Shown here: positions 1 through 10,525 of the stretch, piece after piece | Layout: every line of letters begins with the position of its first letter | Numbering within the stretch: the stretch's first letter is position 1 | Assembly (NCBI GenBank): GCA_964036045.1 | Contig: OZ038383.1 | Span: 90,121,086-90,185,085 of the forward strand | Reading direction: 5' to 3' | Origin: Eutreptiella sp. 'Long Island Sound 2002' | Lineage: Eukaryota > Euglenozoa > Euglenophyceae > Eutreptiales > Eutreptiaceae | Length of the DNA: 64,000 nt | Program-made: the position numbers and the translations under genes | The notes under the pieces: generated by a model | What the model saw: only the letters and a program-made list of their open reading frames with translations | Databases searched by the model: none | What the model was told of the DNA's origin: nothing

Positions 1-1773
1 GTGGCAGGGTCCATTCTTATCGTCCGTAGGACGACAGTAGAAAAGATTGGGGGGCCCTTTAGCTTTGGAGGGGGGGGGCTCAATCATGTGTTTCAGCTGC
101 ACACCACGGCCCTTCCCAGGGTTAGAGTGGGGTTGAGGCGACCTCCATCCAGGAGGTTTCTCAGCAGGGGTCTCCCTTCGCAGATGTTTGCGCAGATACT
201 TGTCCATGTGGGAGTCATTTTCCCTCTCCATGGCCAATTCGATCAACAGATCGACCAGGTCATCGTAAGAGTGCGTCCGAGATTTCCTCTCGGACGTCTT
301 CCTGTAGTTCTCCCATGTCCTGGTAGGAATCTTCCCCACAAGACACAGATGTGGCTCAGTCGGCCCATAGAACGAGGGGTTCATGCGCCCCATGAGCTCT
401 TCTAACTGCGCCACCAACTTGGAGATGCGTGCAGGTGTGGGGAATTCAGGGAGAGGAGGCAGCTCCTCAATCTCCGTTCGGACACTCAGGTCCGTTTCGT
501 AGACTGGATACATTTGCCCCAGTCTTTTCAGGAAGTCACCCCAGTTAGAGCTCTTCCTGATAGCGGTCTTAACCTGCCGCTGCAGGAATTTCTTTTCGCA
601 CGAATTTTTGCTGAGCGTGCATTTGGTCCGGACATCAGCGTGTTGGTGACCCGTGAAGAGCAAAAACTCAGAAAACTTCTCAGCCCATTCTGGCAGGTTT
701 TTGGGATCGAACTCGGGGAGTTAGATCTGAAGGTTAGCCGTAGCGATGGCGTTCGTTCCCCTACCTGGGACGCGTGTCTCACCTGTACCACCTGAAGGGC
801 GTGAGGGGTACACTGTGGCCAATTGGGCCAGTGCTGCCAGACCATAGCCTTTAATCTCAGCCTCTGTGGTGTCACCTACACTGCAGACAGGCACAGCTCT
901 CACACGAGGGAGGAAAGGGCTAGGACAGGTGTCCATTGGGGAGCTGCGGATGTGTCTGCAGCTGTTCACGTCCCTGGTTAGCAGTTCAACACCTGGGGAC
1001 AAAGTAGGTGGGAGCTTCTTCAAATCAGAGAGCACCAATTTTGTCCTGAGTGCTGCTGACAATGCACTCAGATCTGGATCTTCATCGCCTGCGCTCAGGA
1101 CCCAGGAAAGCAACTCCATGGTCTCATCCAGACCCAGCTTAGGGGCTACCATGGGTGGGGGCAAACCTCGATCCACGCACGTAGGTTCGGGTGCCACTCC
1201 CCTGGGACTGAGGCCAGGCTTCAGGCATTCACGCTCCTTCGGTTCCTCCGGAGGCGCAGGTTATCCAGACACACAGTCGGGTTCCCGATCTGATGATTGG
1301 GCCCACGACAAACCGTCCATTTTGCCGTGAGGTATCTCGAACGTCACCTCGCCCCAAGTAGCTCCGAACATCGTTCCCAAAGGTGCATCCTTCCCCTTTC
1401 CTTTCCTTGCTGCTCGTCTTCAGGCCTTGACCTTGGCATTAGCCACTTCCATCCCTGGGGTAGGCGTAGTTTCGGACGGGGGCATCGACAACACGACAGA
1501 AGCTAAGGGGGCTGCCACAGGGTCTCTGCCTTCGAGGCGCCTGAGGTTTGCCCGGGCTAAGCCGGGCGCCTCAGCGCTTGCGCTTGGGCAGACTCCTTCT
1601 GTAGATATCTCTGTGATTTCTTCCGCCCCTCTTGTTACTGCAAGTTCTCCTAGAGGACCAGTATCAACGGGTACACCACTTGTAGATGTTGATCGTGCTC
1701 TGACATCATCTGTCTTGGACCTGGTTCTTGTGATCGGCACTGTTTTGGCACTGAGCGTGACAGACATCTTCAC
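1..1773 (-). pseudogene. gag: Gag of retrotransposon A0, 3' part off the window
   Basis: Structural protein of a Ty3/gypsy-type element; Gag forms the particle in which the RNA is copied. The minus strand reads in a single frame from the ATG at 1773 to the window edge, broken only by TGA at 1420-1422, TAA at 1261-1263 and TAA at 721-723. The part after 721 aligns residue by residue with the Gag of elements B and C: the blocks LPEF, VYETDLSVRT, LPEFP, TEPHL and the strongly conserved SERKSRTHSYD followed by LVDLLIEL are all present. The N-terminal third is clearly diverged, so A0 is a sister family rather than another copy. The zinc knuckle and Pol would lie to the left of position 1. Family assignment is firm; the N-terminal start is inferred. 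Confidence 0.82.
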
Positions 1774-1833
1774 AGTTCAGGAAACGGGTTTTTCTTGTTG
1801 TTCTTCGTGTTCTGCTTTAGTCCTCTAGGGCCT

Positions 1834-1846
1834 CCCTCTGCTACCA
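1834..1846 (-). promoter_or_regulatory. Primer-binding site of A0
   Basis: On the minus strand this reads TGGTAGCAGAGGG, about 60 bases upstream of the A0 gag ATG. The same TGGTAGCAGAG motif follows the 5' LTR of element C. It resembles the TGGTATCAGAGC site that pairs with initiator-Met tRNA in plant LTR elements, with one mismatch in the shared core. The primer tRNA identity is inference. Confidence 0.6.
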
Positions 1847-2250
1847 GAAAAGGTTTCTGGTTTTCTCACACTTGTGCCTGTTTCTTGTATTTGTTTTAGA
1901 AAGCCCTTGCTAGTTTTCCACAACTCAAAAGGAAGTCCACACAAAGGTAATGTAGAGCAAGTCCAGGCATCGGATCAACCAAATCGGGATAAGTCCTTCC
2001 AAATCAAAAAATGTGTAGCAAAAAGGGGCCAATAGGTGATAGAATCAGTTGAGTATAGGGGTCTTGAGGTGGGGGACCACTAGGCCTAACCTACAAGGCC
2101 TTAGGCATGAATTGCCTACTTTATTGTGGTATTACCTCCATGAAGGAAGATACCTCCGCTCAGTTGAGTGGTAGGGGTGAACTTCATGGGGGGCTAGGGT
2201 TATAACCCTAGTTACTTTGAGAAAGTGTACTTTAAACTTCTAAAGAGTGA
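1847..2250 (-). repeat. Diverged 5' LTR remnant of A0
   Basis: The section 2041-2235 is clearly homologous to the central part of the A/B and C LTRs: it shares the blocks around ATACCTCCGCTCAGTTGAG and GGTTATAACCCTAGTTACTT. The flanking LTR sequence has diverged and I cannot fix either LTR end. It lies directly upstream of the primer-binding site, where a 5' LTR should be. Confidence 0.65.
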
Positions 2251-2752
2251 TAGTAAGGTTCGGAATTGGTTTTGTGCCAAAATAACCGATTGTTTTCAAT
2301 TATGTCTATAAAAATAACCAATTGTTCCGATTATATGACATAAAGATAATCGGTTCTTTTCGATTGTTGTCTCTACAAAAATGTAACTATTGCCAAAAAG
2401 CCGTGAACTTTTACCTAAGGTATAGGAAACACGAAAATAGAGGTGAAAGACATGCTAGACTCTTGACTTTTTTCCCAAATCGCCTGTGACTTTGCAAAAT
2501 CCTCTGGCTTTTGATAAGAAACATTTCACCGTGTATCAACGAAATATTTCTTTTTCATACATAACTTGTCTGATTACTTGGTTTATACCAGTTTTCAAAA
2601 TATTCAGTCTTTTTTGAGGGAGGGTGTGCGCGCGTGCGTTGCGGGGATCGCCAACAGGGATGACCATTCTAACACTCATGTTCGAAGAATGCTGTCAATT
2701 CTGACGTTATTCATTTCAACACCGTTTTCCCTTTCACACCCCGACTCTAACG
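2251..2752. other. AT-rich sequence without a gene
   Basis: AT-rich sequence with short repeats of an AATAACCGATTG/AATCGGTT type between 2280 and 2370. No convincing reading frame, RNA gene or element end was found. Confidence 0.5.
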
Positions 2753-5102
2753 ATGCGTCCCTTATTGGATGAAGAGATTTCAGCGATACGTGATCTGTTG
2801 CGCTCAAAAATGAAATCAAAAGTTGCCTGCCGCAACGGCTGCTTGTGCCCATATCTCCAGCGTAAATGCTGTTGGTTCGTGCACCCGCCTGGCGACCAAG
2901 CTTTAACTCCGCATGCAACATGGCTGGCGCAACATCCGCAACAAGAATCTGGCATGCCTGCCACCGACCACCGATGTCGGGAAATCTATGCCTCAAACAG
3001 AGACCTGACTGAGTTCACACCGCCCAACTCGCCCATAAGCCGTGATGGCTTGCGTGCAAAATTCAAGACCCGAGTCGTCCTTCATGACTGTCAAGTAATT
3101 TCATCGCAGCGCCTGTTCAACAGAGACACCCAACAAGTTTCACGGGCGCTAAAAGTGCATGCTGTTTGCTTTGATTGCCAAGTACTCACCGTGCATCAGC
3201 AGTCGCCCGACACACTCTCGCTACGACGACAAGCCATCATACATGACTGTCAAGTACTTTCTGTCCAACTACCACGTAGACCCGATGATGCCAGTTCGAA
3301 GCGGCCAACAGCGCTACAACGTCCGAGACCTGCCTACCAAGAACCTGGTATGACCGCCGCTGACCACCAATGACAAGAAATCTGTCCCTTCAACAGAACA
3401 CCGACTGAGACCTCATTGCCAAACGTGACCATGAGTCGCGATTGCTTGCCTGCCGAATTCAAGACCCGTGCCGTCCTTCACGATTGCCAAGTAATCTCAC
3501 TGCAGTACTCGTTGATCCGAGACTCTGAACCACTTTCACAATACAAAGTGCGTGCTGTTTGCTTTGATTGCCAAGTACTCACTGTGCATCACGAGAAGCC
3601 TGAAACAATCTCGCTACGACGACAAGCCGTCATGTACGACTGTCAAGTAAGCTCTGTCCAACTCTCACCTCAGCCCGATGATGACCATTCCAAGCGGCCA
3701 AGAACTCTGCAACAGGGACACTCCTCGATAGTTCAACACAACCCGTACATCATCACGGGCCACCGGGCGAGCAACCGTTGGTCAGTGCTGCAGGACGAAT
3801 CTGAGTGCCAGCACTCTGACAACTTTGACCAGTACCTTGAGGCTGATCAAGCGTTCCACTGGCACACCGAACAAAGAAAACCGAAGTTTGCTTTCCGAAA
3901 ACAAAATACAGAGTCCCCGTCCGTCCTCTCATACCGCTGCAAAGACTCTAAAACAACTTTCCAAATGTCCACAGACCAGGTTCACTGGTTTCTTCAACAT
4001 TCATTACATGTTCCAAAACGCTGCGAGGGGTGCCGGTGAAAACGCAATTGCTCCGTGAAAGCCAAGAAATTGGATGCCAAGCCGATGCCGATCACCGAAT
4101 ACCCGCACACAACACCGAAGCCATGGCCGACAGTAGCACACACCCGGGTGCCTAAGTCGCCATCCACCCTATCAAATTGTTCTAGCGGAACTTCTTCCAG
4201 TTCTGGAATTACTGGAAGGTTTTGAGAATGTCGTTCCATATTGTCGAGGACCTCATCAAAAAGTTCGTCCTCTTCCCTCAAGCAGCCAAAGACTTATTGG
4301 GGGATTTCGGAAGGGACTATCTAAGACTCCTCACTCCAGCAAGAGGAATTTGTTTCACAGAAGAACTCCTGTCACGAAACTTCGGTGAATAAAACTGAGC
4401 AAGAAATCCATGATATTAAGGATGTTACAACCCTACCACATCGCTCTCCTATTCTCACACCAGAGGTGGGCTGATATGTCCGACGACTCAGGCCTACCTA
4501 CACTTGAAGCAGGTTCCAGCTCAGACTGTACAAGTGTCACCTCGTTGGAACGAGAGAGTCACCCTGATCCACCAACCCCGGGGTTGTCTCAACACAGTGC
4601 ACTGGAGCACCTATCTCATATTATATCGAGCCAGCATGACTGGCATGTGACAGCACACCCAGCAACAGAACCATGGATGCACCTAAGTGCACTGAAAGCA
4701 TTCTCTCTGCAGCCTGCAGTTGCCACGTCAGGCAATCAGCCAGGGTCTGTCAGTAGTCCAGAACCAAACATATACTCTCTTACAGTGTTTCTGTGCACCA
4801 CCTACGAGCTAAGTTCTATCAGTGGTTTGTACAATCTGTTCCAGGAGACTGCTTGGATCGGCAAAGGCCCAGATCTTACTCACGCTTCACGTTTTGACAT
4901 TGTGATGGATAAATCCCTGAACACATCAGCTTTCATCAAGTGCTTGCAAAGCTCAAAGGTCCCACACTCAACAACTGACACTTGCACTTGTATCAGAAGC
5001 AGCACAGACTTCAGGTCCCTGCAGGACATCTACTATGATCTGCTTGATCAACAGCAATGGAATCTTTTCACCTCTGAAGGGCATGTGGTACTGGAATGCT
5101 GA
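2753..5102 (+). pseudogene. Decayed gene with duplicated DCQV cysteine repeats
   Basis: I do not recognise the family. One plus frame runs from the ATG at 2753 to 4478 with only four interruptions before the last stop: TGA at 3371-3373, TGA at 4037-4039, another TGA near 4217 and a TAA near 4331. About 27 stops would be expected in non-coding sequence of that length. After a frameshift near 4470 the reading continues to 5102. The N-terminus has a compact Cys/His cluster (residues 26-44, ending CCWFVHPP) reminiscent of a CCCH zinc finger. It is followed by two 132-codon tandem units, each with three DCQV motifs (residues 112, 141 and 165 in the first). The C-terminal part is Ser/Thr-rich. It lies between elements A0 and A/B. 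It could be a host gene remnant or the extra ORF of an unknown element. Confidence 0.55.
2945..3715 (+). repeat. Two tandem 396-bp coding repeats
   Basis: The first unit is 2945-3340 and the second starts at 3341 with the same GAAYCTGGYATG opening. The spacing is 396 bp, exactly 132 codons. Each unit encodes the series HDCQV, FDCQV, DCQV with the same linkers. The second unit has TGA where the first has a TGT cysteine codon. Confidence 0.8.
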
Positions 5103-5914
5103 ACGGTAACCAGCTGACCAGGAAAGCAGGAAACTGATCATTCTGATAACTGAGCCAGCCCCAGTGGCATACCAATGTGAACCGAAAGGTGGCAGGAGCA
5201 GGAGAAACCGAAACTGCACTGCAGGAGTAAGTGTCACCAGCACCCAAAACCTGGTAGGTGTTTCAAACCAACGGTCGCCTTGATTTTTTTTTAAATCACC
5301 TTATTTCTTTTTTTTTGTGTATTTTATCCGTTCATACTGCTGAGCCTCTCGAATGAGACAGGGACAGAAGTAGCTGAGACTGCCCGGCAGAAGTAGGCGA
5401 AAACATCCCTGGCAGGTTGTGCCTTTTTTTACACCAGCTCGATTCTGCACTTTTACCATGATGTATCATACAAGCACATGGAACGGCTTAGTTTTCTGAG
5501 TCAACTCCAGAGAATACGACAGAACTGATTTAGTCCTTGTAAGCCACCACAGACGGAGCCCCCTAGCACCCCAGGGGTAACGCGGGGATGCACACAGCAA
5601 AAAAAAACATGAGCACGTCTTCGTTGTCACCCATTTCTTCATCTTCCTTCCTGTTTCGGGCCGGCTTCGGTGCCCTTTCTTGCATGTCATTCTGCATGTC
5701 CACTAGGACGGGCACAAGACACCTTCAGGGCCAGAGGGCCTGTGCACCTTGAAAAATCGCCGAAGGCTGGTCTTTCGGCCGGGCACGCTTTCGAAAGGTC
5801 TGTACCCGATATTTTGATTCAATTTCTTTGAAACTTCATGCAGATTTGTCCAATCTGGCGTTCACGATCTTTTGATCTTCACTGTGAGCACGCGCCACAC
5901 TCGCGCGTTATGAC
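5103..5914. other. Stretch without a recognisable gene
   Basis: Mixed-composition sequence with T-runs near 5285-5320. No reading frame with protein-like content was seen on either strand, and no element end. Confidence 0.45.
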
Positions 5915-6150
5915 AACCCCTGTTCTGTGAGCAGATGAATCTGTGTATGTATAGGCTCCCGGCAAGGTGGCTGAGTACCCTACTTTACAACATTCAGCTG
6001 GTACCTGTGATCCTATGCGATGAACTGTCTGCAAAGGCCCCCTAGCGGAGGAAACCCCCTGTTCTTTGAGCAGATGAATCTCTGCACATGGGCTCGAGCG
6101 AAGGTGGCTGAGTGCCCTACTTTACAACATTCAGATGGTACCTGTGACTT
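5915..6150. repeat. Two imperfect tandem repeats, spacing about 138 bp
   Basis: The block beginning CCCTGTTCTGTGAGCAGATG at 5917 recurs at 6057 as CCCTGTTCTTTGAGCAGATG. Both continue through GGTGGCTGAGT and CCCTACTTTACAACATTCAG to GGTACCTGTGA. The second copy ends directly at the transposon-like terminus at 6149. Confidence 0.75.
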
Positions 6151-6177
6151 AGGCCACGCAAGCTGCACCCTGTTTTG
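6149..6177 (+). repeat. Terminal inverted repeat related to element H
   Basis: The sequence starting TTAGGCCACGCAAGCTGC closely matches the left terminus of element H (TTAGCCCACGCAAACTGC), including the following ACCCTGTTTT. It points into the region to the right. No matching right terminus was found before 9,800, so this is either a truncated element or one whose far end has decayed. Confidence 0.6.
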
Positions 6178-6479
6178 GAACGGGGGGGGGGGGGCAAAAA
6201 ATGGCAACCCAAAAAAATTATTTTTTTGTAGATTTGGAACACCTCGCAAAAAATGGTTTTTCACGCGAATTGCTGGTTTTTTTCAAAGATTTTGTGTGTT
6301 CAAATAAGATATTATTTTGCTTGATTTGAAGGGTCGGTAATGCGAAAGTTGTTGTTTTTGTATTTTAAAATCCCACAAGCACCTGCTGTTTCAGAGGCTC
6401 AATTTCAAAAATCTAATTCTGCGTAACACCAGTAGTAACGAAGTCTGTCCTGCGAAATAAATTGTTTTTTTTGTCCCTG

Positions 6480-6501
6480 AGTGCGCGAGACCTCACGCAC
6501 T
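6480..6501. repeat. Palindrome copy 1
   Basis: A near-perfect member of the family with core GTGCGCGAGGCCTCGCGCAC. This copy has GACCTC in the centre and one mismatch in the right arm. It is in non-coding sequence. Confidence 0.8.
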
Positions 6502-6640
6502 CAAAGTCGTGGAAACACATGTGGACAAAATGCAGCAAAGTCAAGGACAGGAAAACTCAACACATGCATACACTGAAGTAAAACCTCTGCAAAACTCTAC
6601 ATGCCCTTAAGGGTATATGAATACATTCTCCTCGGAGGCA

Positions 6641-6661
6641 AGTGCGCGAGACCTCGCGCAC
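6641..6661. repeat. Palindrome copy 2
   Basis: Both arms, AGTGCGCGAG and CCTCGCGCAC, are intact apart from the outermost base. It lies 45 bases downstream of the stop of the decayed gene that reads on the minus strand. Confidence 0.8.
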
Positions 6662-7635
6662 ACATGACTAGCAAAAGAGAAAAAACAACTTGGCTAATCT
6701 TGAGTTACTTCTTCGGTGCTGTCGCCTTGGCCAATCTGGCAGACAGGCTTCTTGCCACTGAACTTTTCCCACTCATAGAGGTAACGGTACCACGGGATGA
6801 CTGATAACCAGAACGTGATGGTGGCTTGAACTCTGCACCTACGGTCTTCGATTTCTTCTTCGGATGGTCCTTAGGCGCATCATTGGCACGTGTCCGGTTG
6901 CGCTTCTGTTTCTCTACACTTGCTCCGCATACTCTTCCTCCACTTCCTCGCCGGCATCCTCATCCTTTGTTTCTTCCGTCTTGTCTGAATCTTTTCCTTT
7001 TTCTCTTGCCTTCCTCCTGCTACTTAAGGGGGTTCTATTCTTTGCTGCAGTACCCCGAGCTGGCACAACTGGGGCACTCTTCCTCATCTTGGGCACGGTA
7101 GCTGCAGTGGACTAATTTGCAGCGACGGGGGCCCCAGACACTTCCTGTTCTGGGGGGCTTTCTGCAGCATGCACCTTCTGGTGCCCTTGGTGACCTCGGT
7201 CGCTATTCCAAACCTAGAGTCGAATGCCACGCAAAAGACAGTGTTTTTGAGTATCCCAGTGTGCAGGCGTTACACCATCCTCCATCTGATCGGTGTCCAA
7301 CATATTCCGCAAGACGATGGCATGCTGCAGAGCACCTCCACCAGCACTGGTAACGTCCTTCTGCCCATTTGCGGACAGAGCCAAAAACGCCACTTTAGTC
7401 CTCGTGTCCAACATCACAATCCTTGCGGCCATGGCCGAAGTCTCATCCACAACAACCAGTGCATCAATCCTTCTACAATCAACCACGAACTTGTCAACGT
7501 AGCACAGGAGGTGAATGAGAGGCATGAAACCACCCAGGTTCGTGTCCTGCATCTCATTGACATGTCTAGCTGGGTATGTCAGATAGTTGGGCAACTGCAA
7601 ATGTGATGGGAGGAAAGACGCATAACTGGTGGTAC

Positions 7636-7657
7636 AGTGCGCGAGGGCTCGCGCACT
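7636..7657. repeat. Palindrome copy 3
   Basis: AGTGCGCGAG and CTCGCGCACT arms around a central GG. It lies inside the decayed minus-strand gene and reads SARALAHC there. Confidence 0.82.
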
Positions 7658-8425
7658 CAACGGCGCCGAAAACAGCGAAAGCGACGGATATGACTTCTTG
7701 TCCCAGCGGGACGTTTTCCCAATTCACAAAGTGTGCTGGTCAACTTGATACATGGTGGTGGAGACGGGACCCGCCACAGAATAGTATACCGGAAACTGCG
7801 TGTGATAGAAAGCCACTGTACTGGGGTCTTTTTCCTTCCCGACACGCTAGTGCCTTTGTACGTTCCAACCAATACTGTTCAGCACATCAGTGTCCCCATA
7901 GAAAATTATATCCTTGCCCAGCAACATCACATCGAACGGCCACTTTGGAACGATGTGATCTGAAGAGTCTCATTCCACGAAGAGGTCAGCGTTGACAACC
8001 CCCAATGGGTACTCCAAGTCCCTGAAACGGGCCAGTGGTGTTTCTTCAATATCCCTGACTTCGCATGCTGTTACTGTGTACTTGGTCCCATGCTCGTCCA
8101 GCTTGAAGACATTGATCGCTTGGCCAGTGACAGCTGTGTCTCTGTCATCGGCGCCGATGCTGGTCCCTCAGCCTTCCTTTGAACTTTTTCCGCACGGAGA
8201 GGGTCTGCGGTGTCGGAGCCGCTCCCTTGTCCCCAGTCGGCCACAGAGGTGCACTGGTTAATCTTTTCCGCTTTGGCCAGGGCGATCGGTAGTTTGTACT
8301 TTTTGCGGCTTCCAAATAACCCGAATTCCCCCGACCAATCTGCAGTTGCCACGTGCCCAGTGCTGCGGGTTCTGCTCGAATTTCTGCATCGGCAGCTGTG
8401 CAGATGTGAAAGATATGGAGGCTGG

Positions 8426-8447
8426 GTGCCCCGAGCCCCCGCGCACT
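8426..8447. repeat. Palindrome copy 4, degenerate
   Basis: GTGCCCCGAGCCCCCGCGCAC; one arm has lost pairing at several positions. It lies inside the decayed gene, where it reads YSARGLGAP. It is assigned by position and by the neighbouring SLHI residues shared with copy 5. Confidence 0.6.
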
Positions 8448-8800
8448 GTAGCTGCGAAACTGCCGCATTCCTGTGGTCTGGTTGACAGGTTCCTTGTTGT
8501 GTGGATGGTCAAGCTGGAATTTGGCCCATTCTTCTGTAATCAACACGTCAATGTGGGCCTGTGTACTGTATATGGTCGCATCCTCCAGGTTGATGTGCGA
8601 GCAGACCTTTTGCGATGAACTTGGCAAATGTAGCCCATCCTGCTTCTTAAAGACGTTCGTAGTTACCTCATGTTTCTTGCTCTGACTGTCCAGGTTTTTC
8701 ATACCGTTCACCGCGTCCATACCGCAGTAGTATGTTAGGGAGAAGATGTCCCTCCATCGCTTGAATGCTGCCCCCCAAGAAGACAAAATGTGCAGCGTAG

Positions 8801-8822
8801 AGTGCGCAAGACCTCGCGCACT
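8801..8822. repeat. Palindrome copy 5
   Basis: AGTGCGCAAG and CCTCGCGCACT arms with one mismatch. It lies inside the decayed gene in an open frame, reading FSARGLAHS. Confidence 0.8.
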
Positions 8823-9330
8823 GAAATTGCGCGACGCTCCAACACATGCTGTGTGCCTTGGTTCTTCCGAACTCTGTGGGACAAAGTACGCCAAGTTGGC
8901 GGTAGCTTGGACGACCGCAAATTTGAACCGATCAGAACTTTGTGCTTCTTTTTCCCGCTTCTGGTCCTCACTGTACAGCGGCATGGTGTGTAACGCCTCG
9001 GATAGCGGAATCCACGTCACAGAACAGCTGCTAAACTGCTGTAATCCCGCGACATTTGCCCGAATCCTCCAAAGTGTTTCGTACTTCAGAATGTCCAAAT
9101 ATTTATATTCTTGCCAGTCCTCCAGTTCTTGGCCTTCTGCAAGCCGAATATTCTGAATGTCCAAGCATTTCTTCGTCCCATGTTGCTCGTTTAGAACCTA
9201 AATTGAGCCATCTACAGTGCAAATCATGTAACACAGCATAGAAGCGAGAAGAGATGTTGTTCACGTTATGCAAAAATGCAGAACAATTCATACCGCTGTC
9301 CTCCCATGCGGTTACGCGCAACGGTCACGG

Positions 9331-9810
9331 TGGTGCAACTTCTTCTACTGAAAATCACACTGTTTTCCCAAGTCCAAAGTGACATGCAGCAGAGGGAGAA
9401 CATGAAAAGACCAAATTGTTTTTGAACTAGTATCCGAATTGCATGCAAGTTCCAGCAGGCAAGCTGAAACTGTCATAGTCCGTTTACATGTCCTAGATAT
9501 GAAATGCATGCACCAGAATTTCTGAGTTATCATCCTAACACCAACTATGCGGTAAGCTTCATACTATTCTAAAATCGAGATTCCCATGACCCACATCTCG
9601 ACTTAGCATGTAATTATTGCTCCGCGCACGCGCCTATCTTACTGTGCACCCGTTCTTGGTCGCGCCTGTTACTACAACCCGAATTCCCATTATAGGCCAA
9701 AATGAATGTTATGGGCTATCAGGTTAAAGTAATCTAAAACCCTGTTCAGTCCGATTACACTGCCCTGTTAGATTCAACATTCAGAGGGGAGTGATTACAC
9801 CAAGAAGAAG
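9331..9810. other. Stretch without a gene
   Basis: AT-leaning sequence between the decayed gene and element A/B. No frame, RNA or second terminus for the 6149 element could be recognised. Confidence 0.45.
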
Positions 9811-9814
9811 GAAG

Positions 9815-10516
9815 ATGTCCTTGATTAGTGCCCTATAGATGTTGATGGATTCCTGCAGGTTTTTGATGGTGAAATCCCAAAACCAAAGGAGCAAGTAGAG
9901 CAAGAACAGGATGTGCATCGAATCAATGAATAGTTTGAAATCCAGTGTAACACAGAAGGGCTGCAGATGGACAAAGCAGGTATAGATACAAAGATTCAAT
10001 CACAAATGGATAGTACAAAAGATTTTATGTGAAAAATGGCCTGACTCTACCCTCCAAGTTAGCATCAAACACTTCATGTGCACTCGATTGGATGAAATGG
10101 AGCCGGTTTGGAATGTGGGGCATAGGAGTTAGGCCAGACACAGAATATGACTTGGCCAAGCAACTGAATTGAGACACAGTTAAAACGTAGAACCACAATA
10201 AGTGGTAGAAATAATTGAGTATAGGGGTCTTGGGGTTGGAGACGACTAGGCTTGACCACCAAGGCCTAAAGCATGAAATGCCTATTTTTCTTCGGTATAT
10301 CCTCCATGAAGGAAGATACCTCCGCTCAGTTGAGTGGTAGGGGTGAACTTCATGGGGGGCTGGGGTTATAACCCTAGTTACTTTGAGATAGTGTACGAAA
10401 AGCTTTAAAAGAGTGATAAAAGTACATAAGTTAGTCTTATCATCAAAACAGTTTTAAGGGGGGCTTGGCCTGGATCAAGCCCTGCAAGACGGACATGGCA
10501 GTGACTCTTTCTTACT
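9815..10516 (-). repeat. 3' LTR of A/B
   Basis: About 702 bp, closely similar over its length to the 5' LTR at 46649-47355 and to the C LTR at 47636-48341. On the minus strand it begins AGTAAGAAA directly after the polypurine tract and ends GGACAT, followed by the TSD. The ends are therefore not the usual TG...CA. Confidence 0.82.
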
Positions 10517-10525
10517 CCCCCCTGG
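10517..10525 (-). promoter_or_regulatory. Polypurine tract of A/B
   Basis: On the minus strand, CCAGGGGGG lies immediately before the 3' LTR start. It would prime plus-strand DNA synthesis. The equivalent in C's inverted tail is CCAGAGGGG at 62323-62331. Confidence 0.75.

Larger units (their letters stand above)
6706..9330 (-). pseudogene. Decayed gene of unknown function
   Basis: Protein-like sequence reads along the minus strand from about 9330 to a TAA at 6706-6708, passing through several frames. The segments are 9321-9103, 9164-8145 (339 codons open), then frames continuing around 8150-7660, 7660-7214, 7096-6914 and 6910-6706. The parts join in order without overlap, as expected for one gene with frameshifts and several stops. 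The middle holds an aromatic-rich stretch around 7,740-7,960. The 7,214-7,660 part contains hydrophobic segments with VVVDET. The C-terminus is Lys/Ser-rich and looks nuclear. Palindrome copies 3-5 sit inside it and add the peptide SARGLAH or a variant. I cannot name the family. The H-like terminus at 6149 makes a transposon-encoded protein plausible, but no DDE motif was identified. Confidence 0.45.

Noticed and set aside
7-405. Plus-strand frame at the left edge
   Set aside because: Shadow of the A0 gag, which aligns clearly on the minus strand.
3994-4281. 95-codon minus-strand frame with an acidic start
   Set aside because: It lies opposite the DCQV gene, whose frame continues through this interval with few stops; no independent support.
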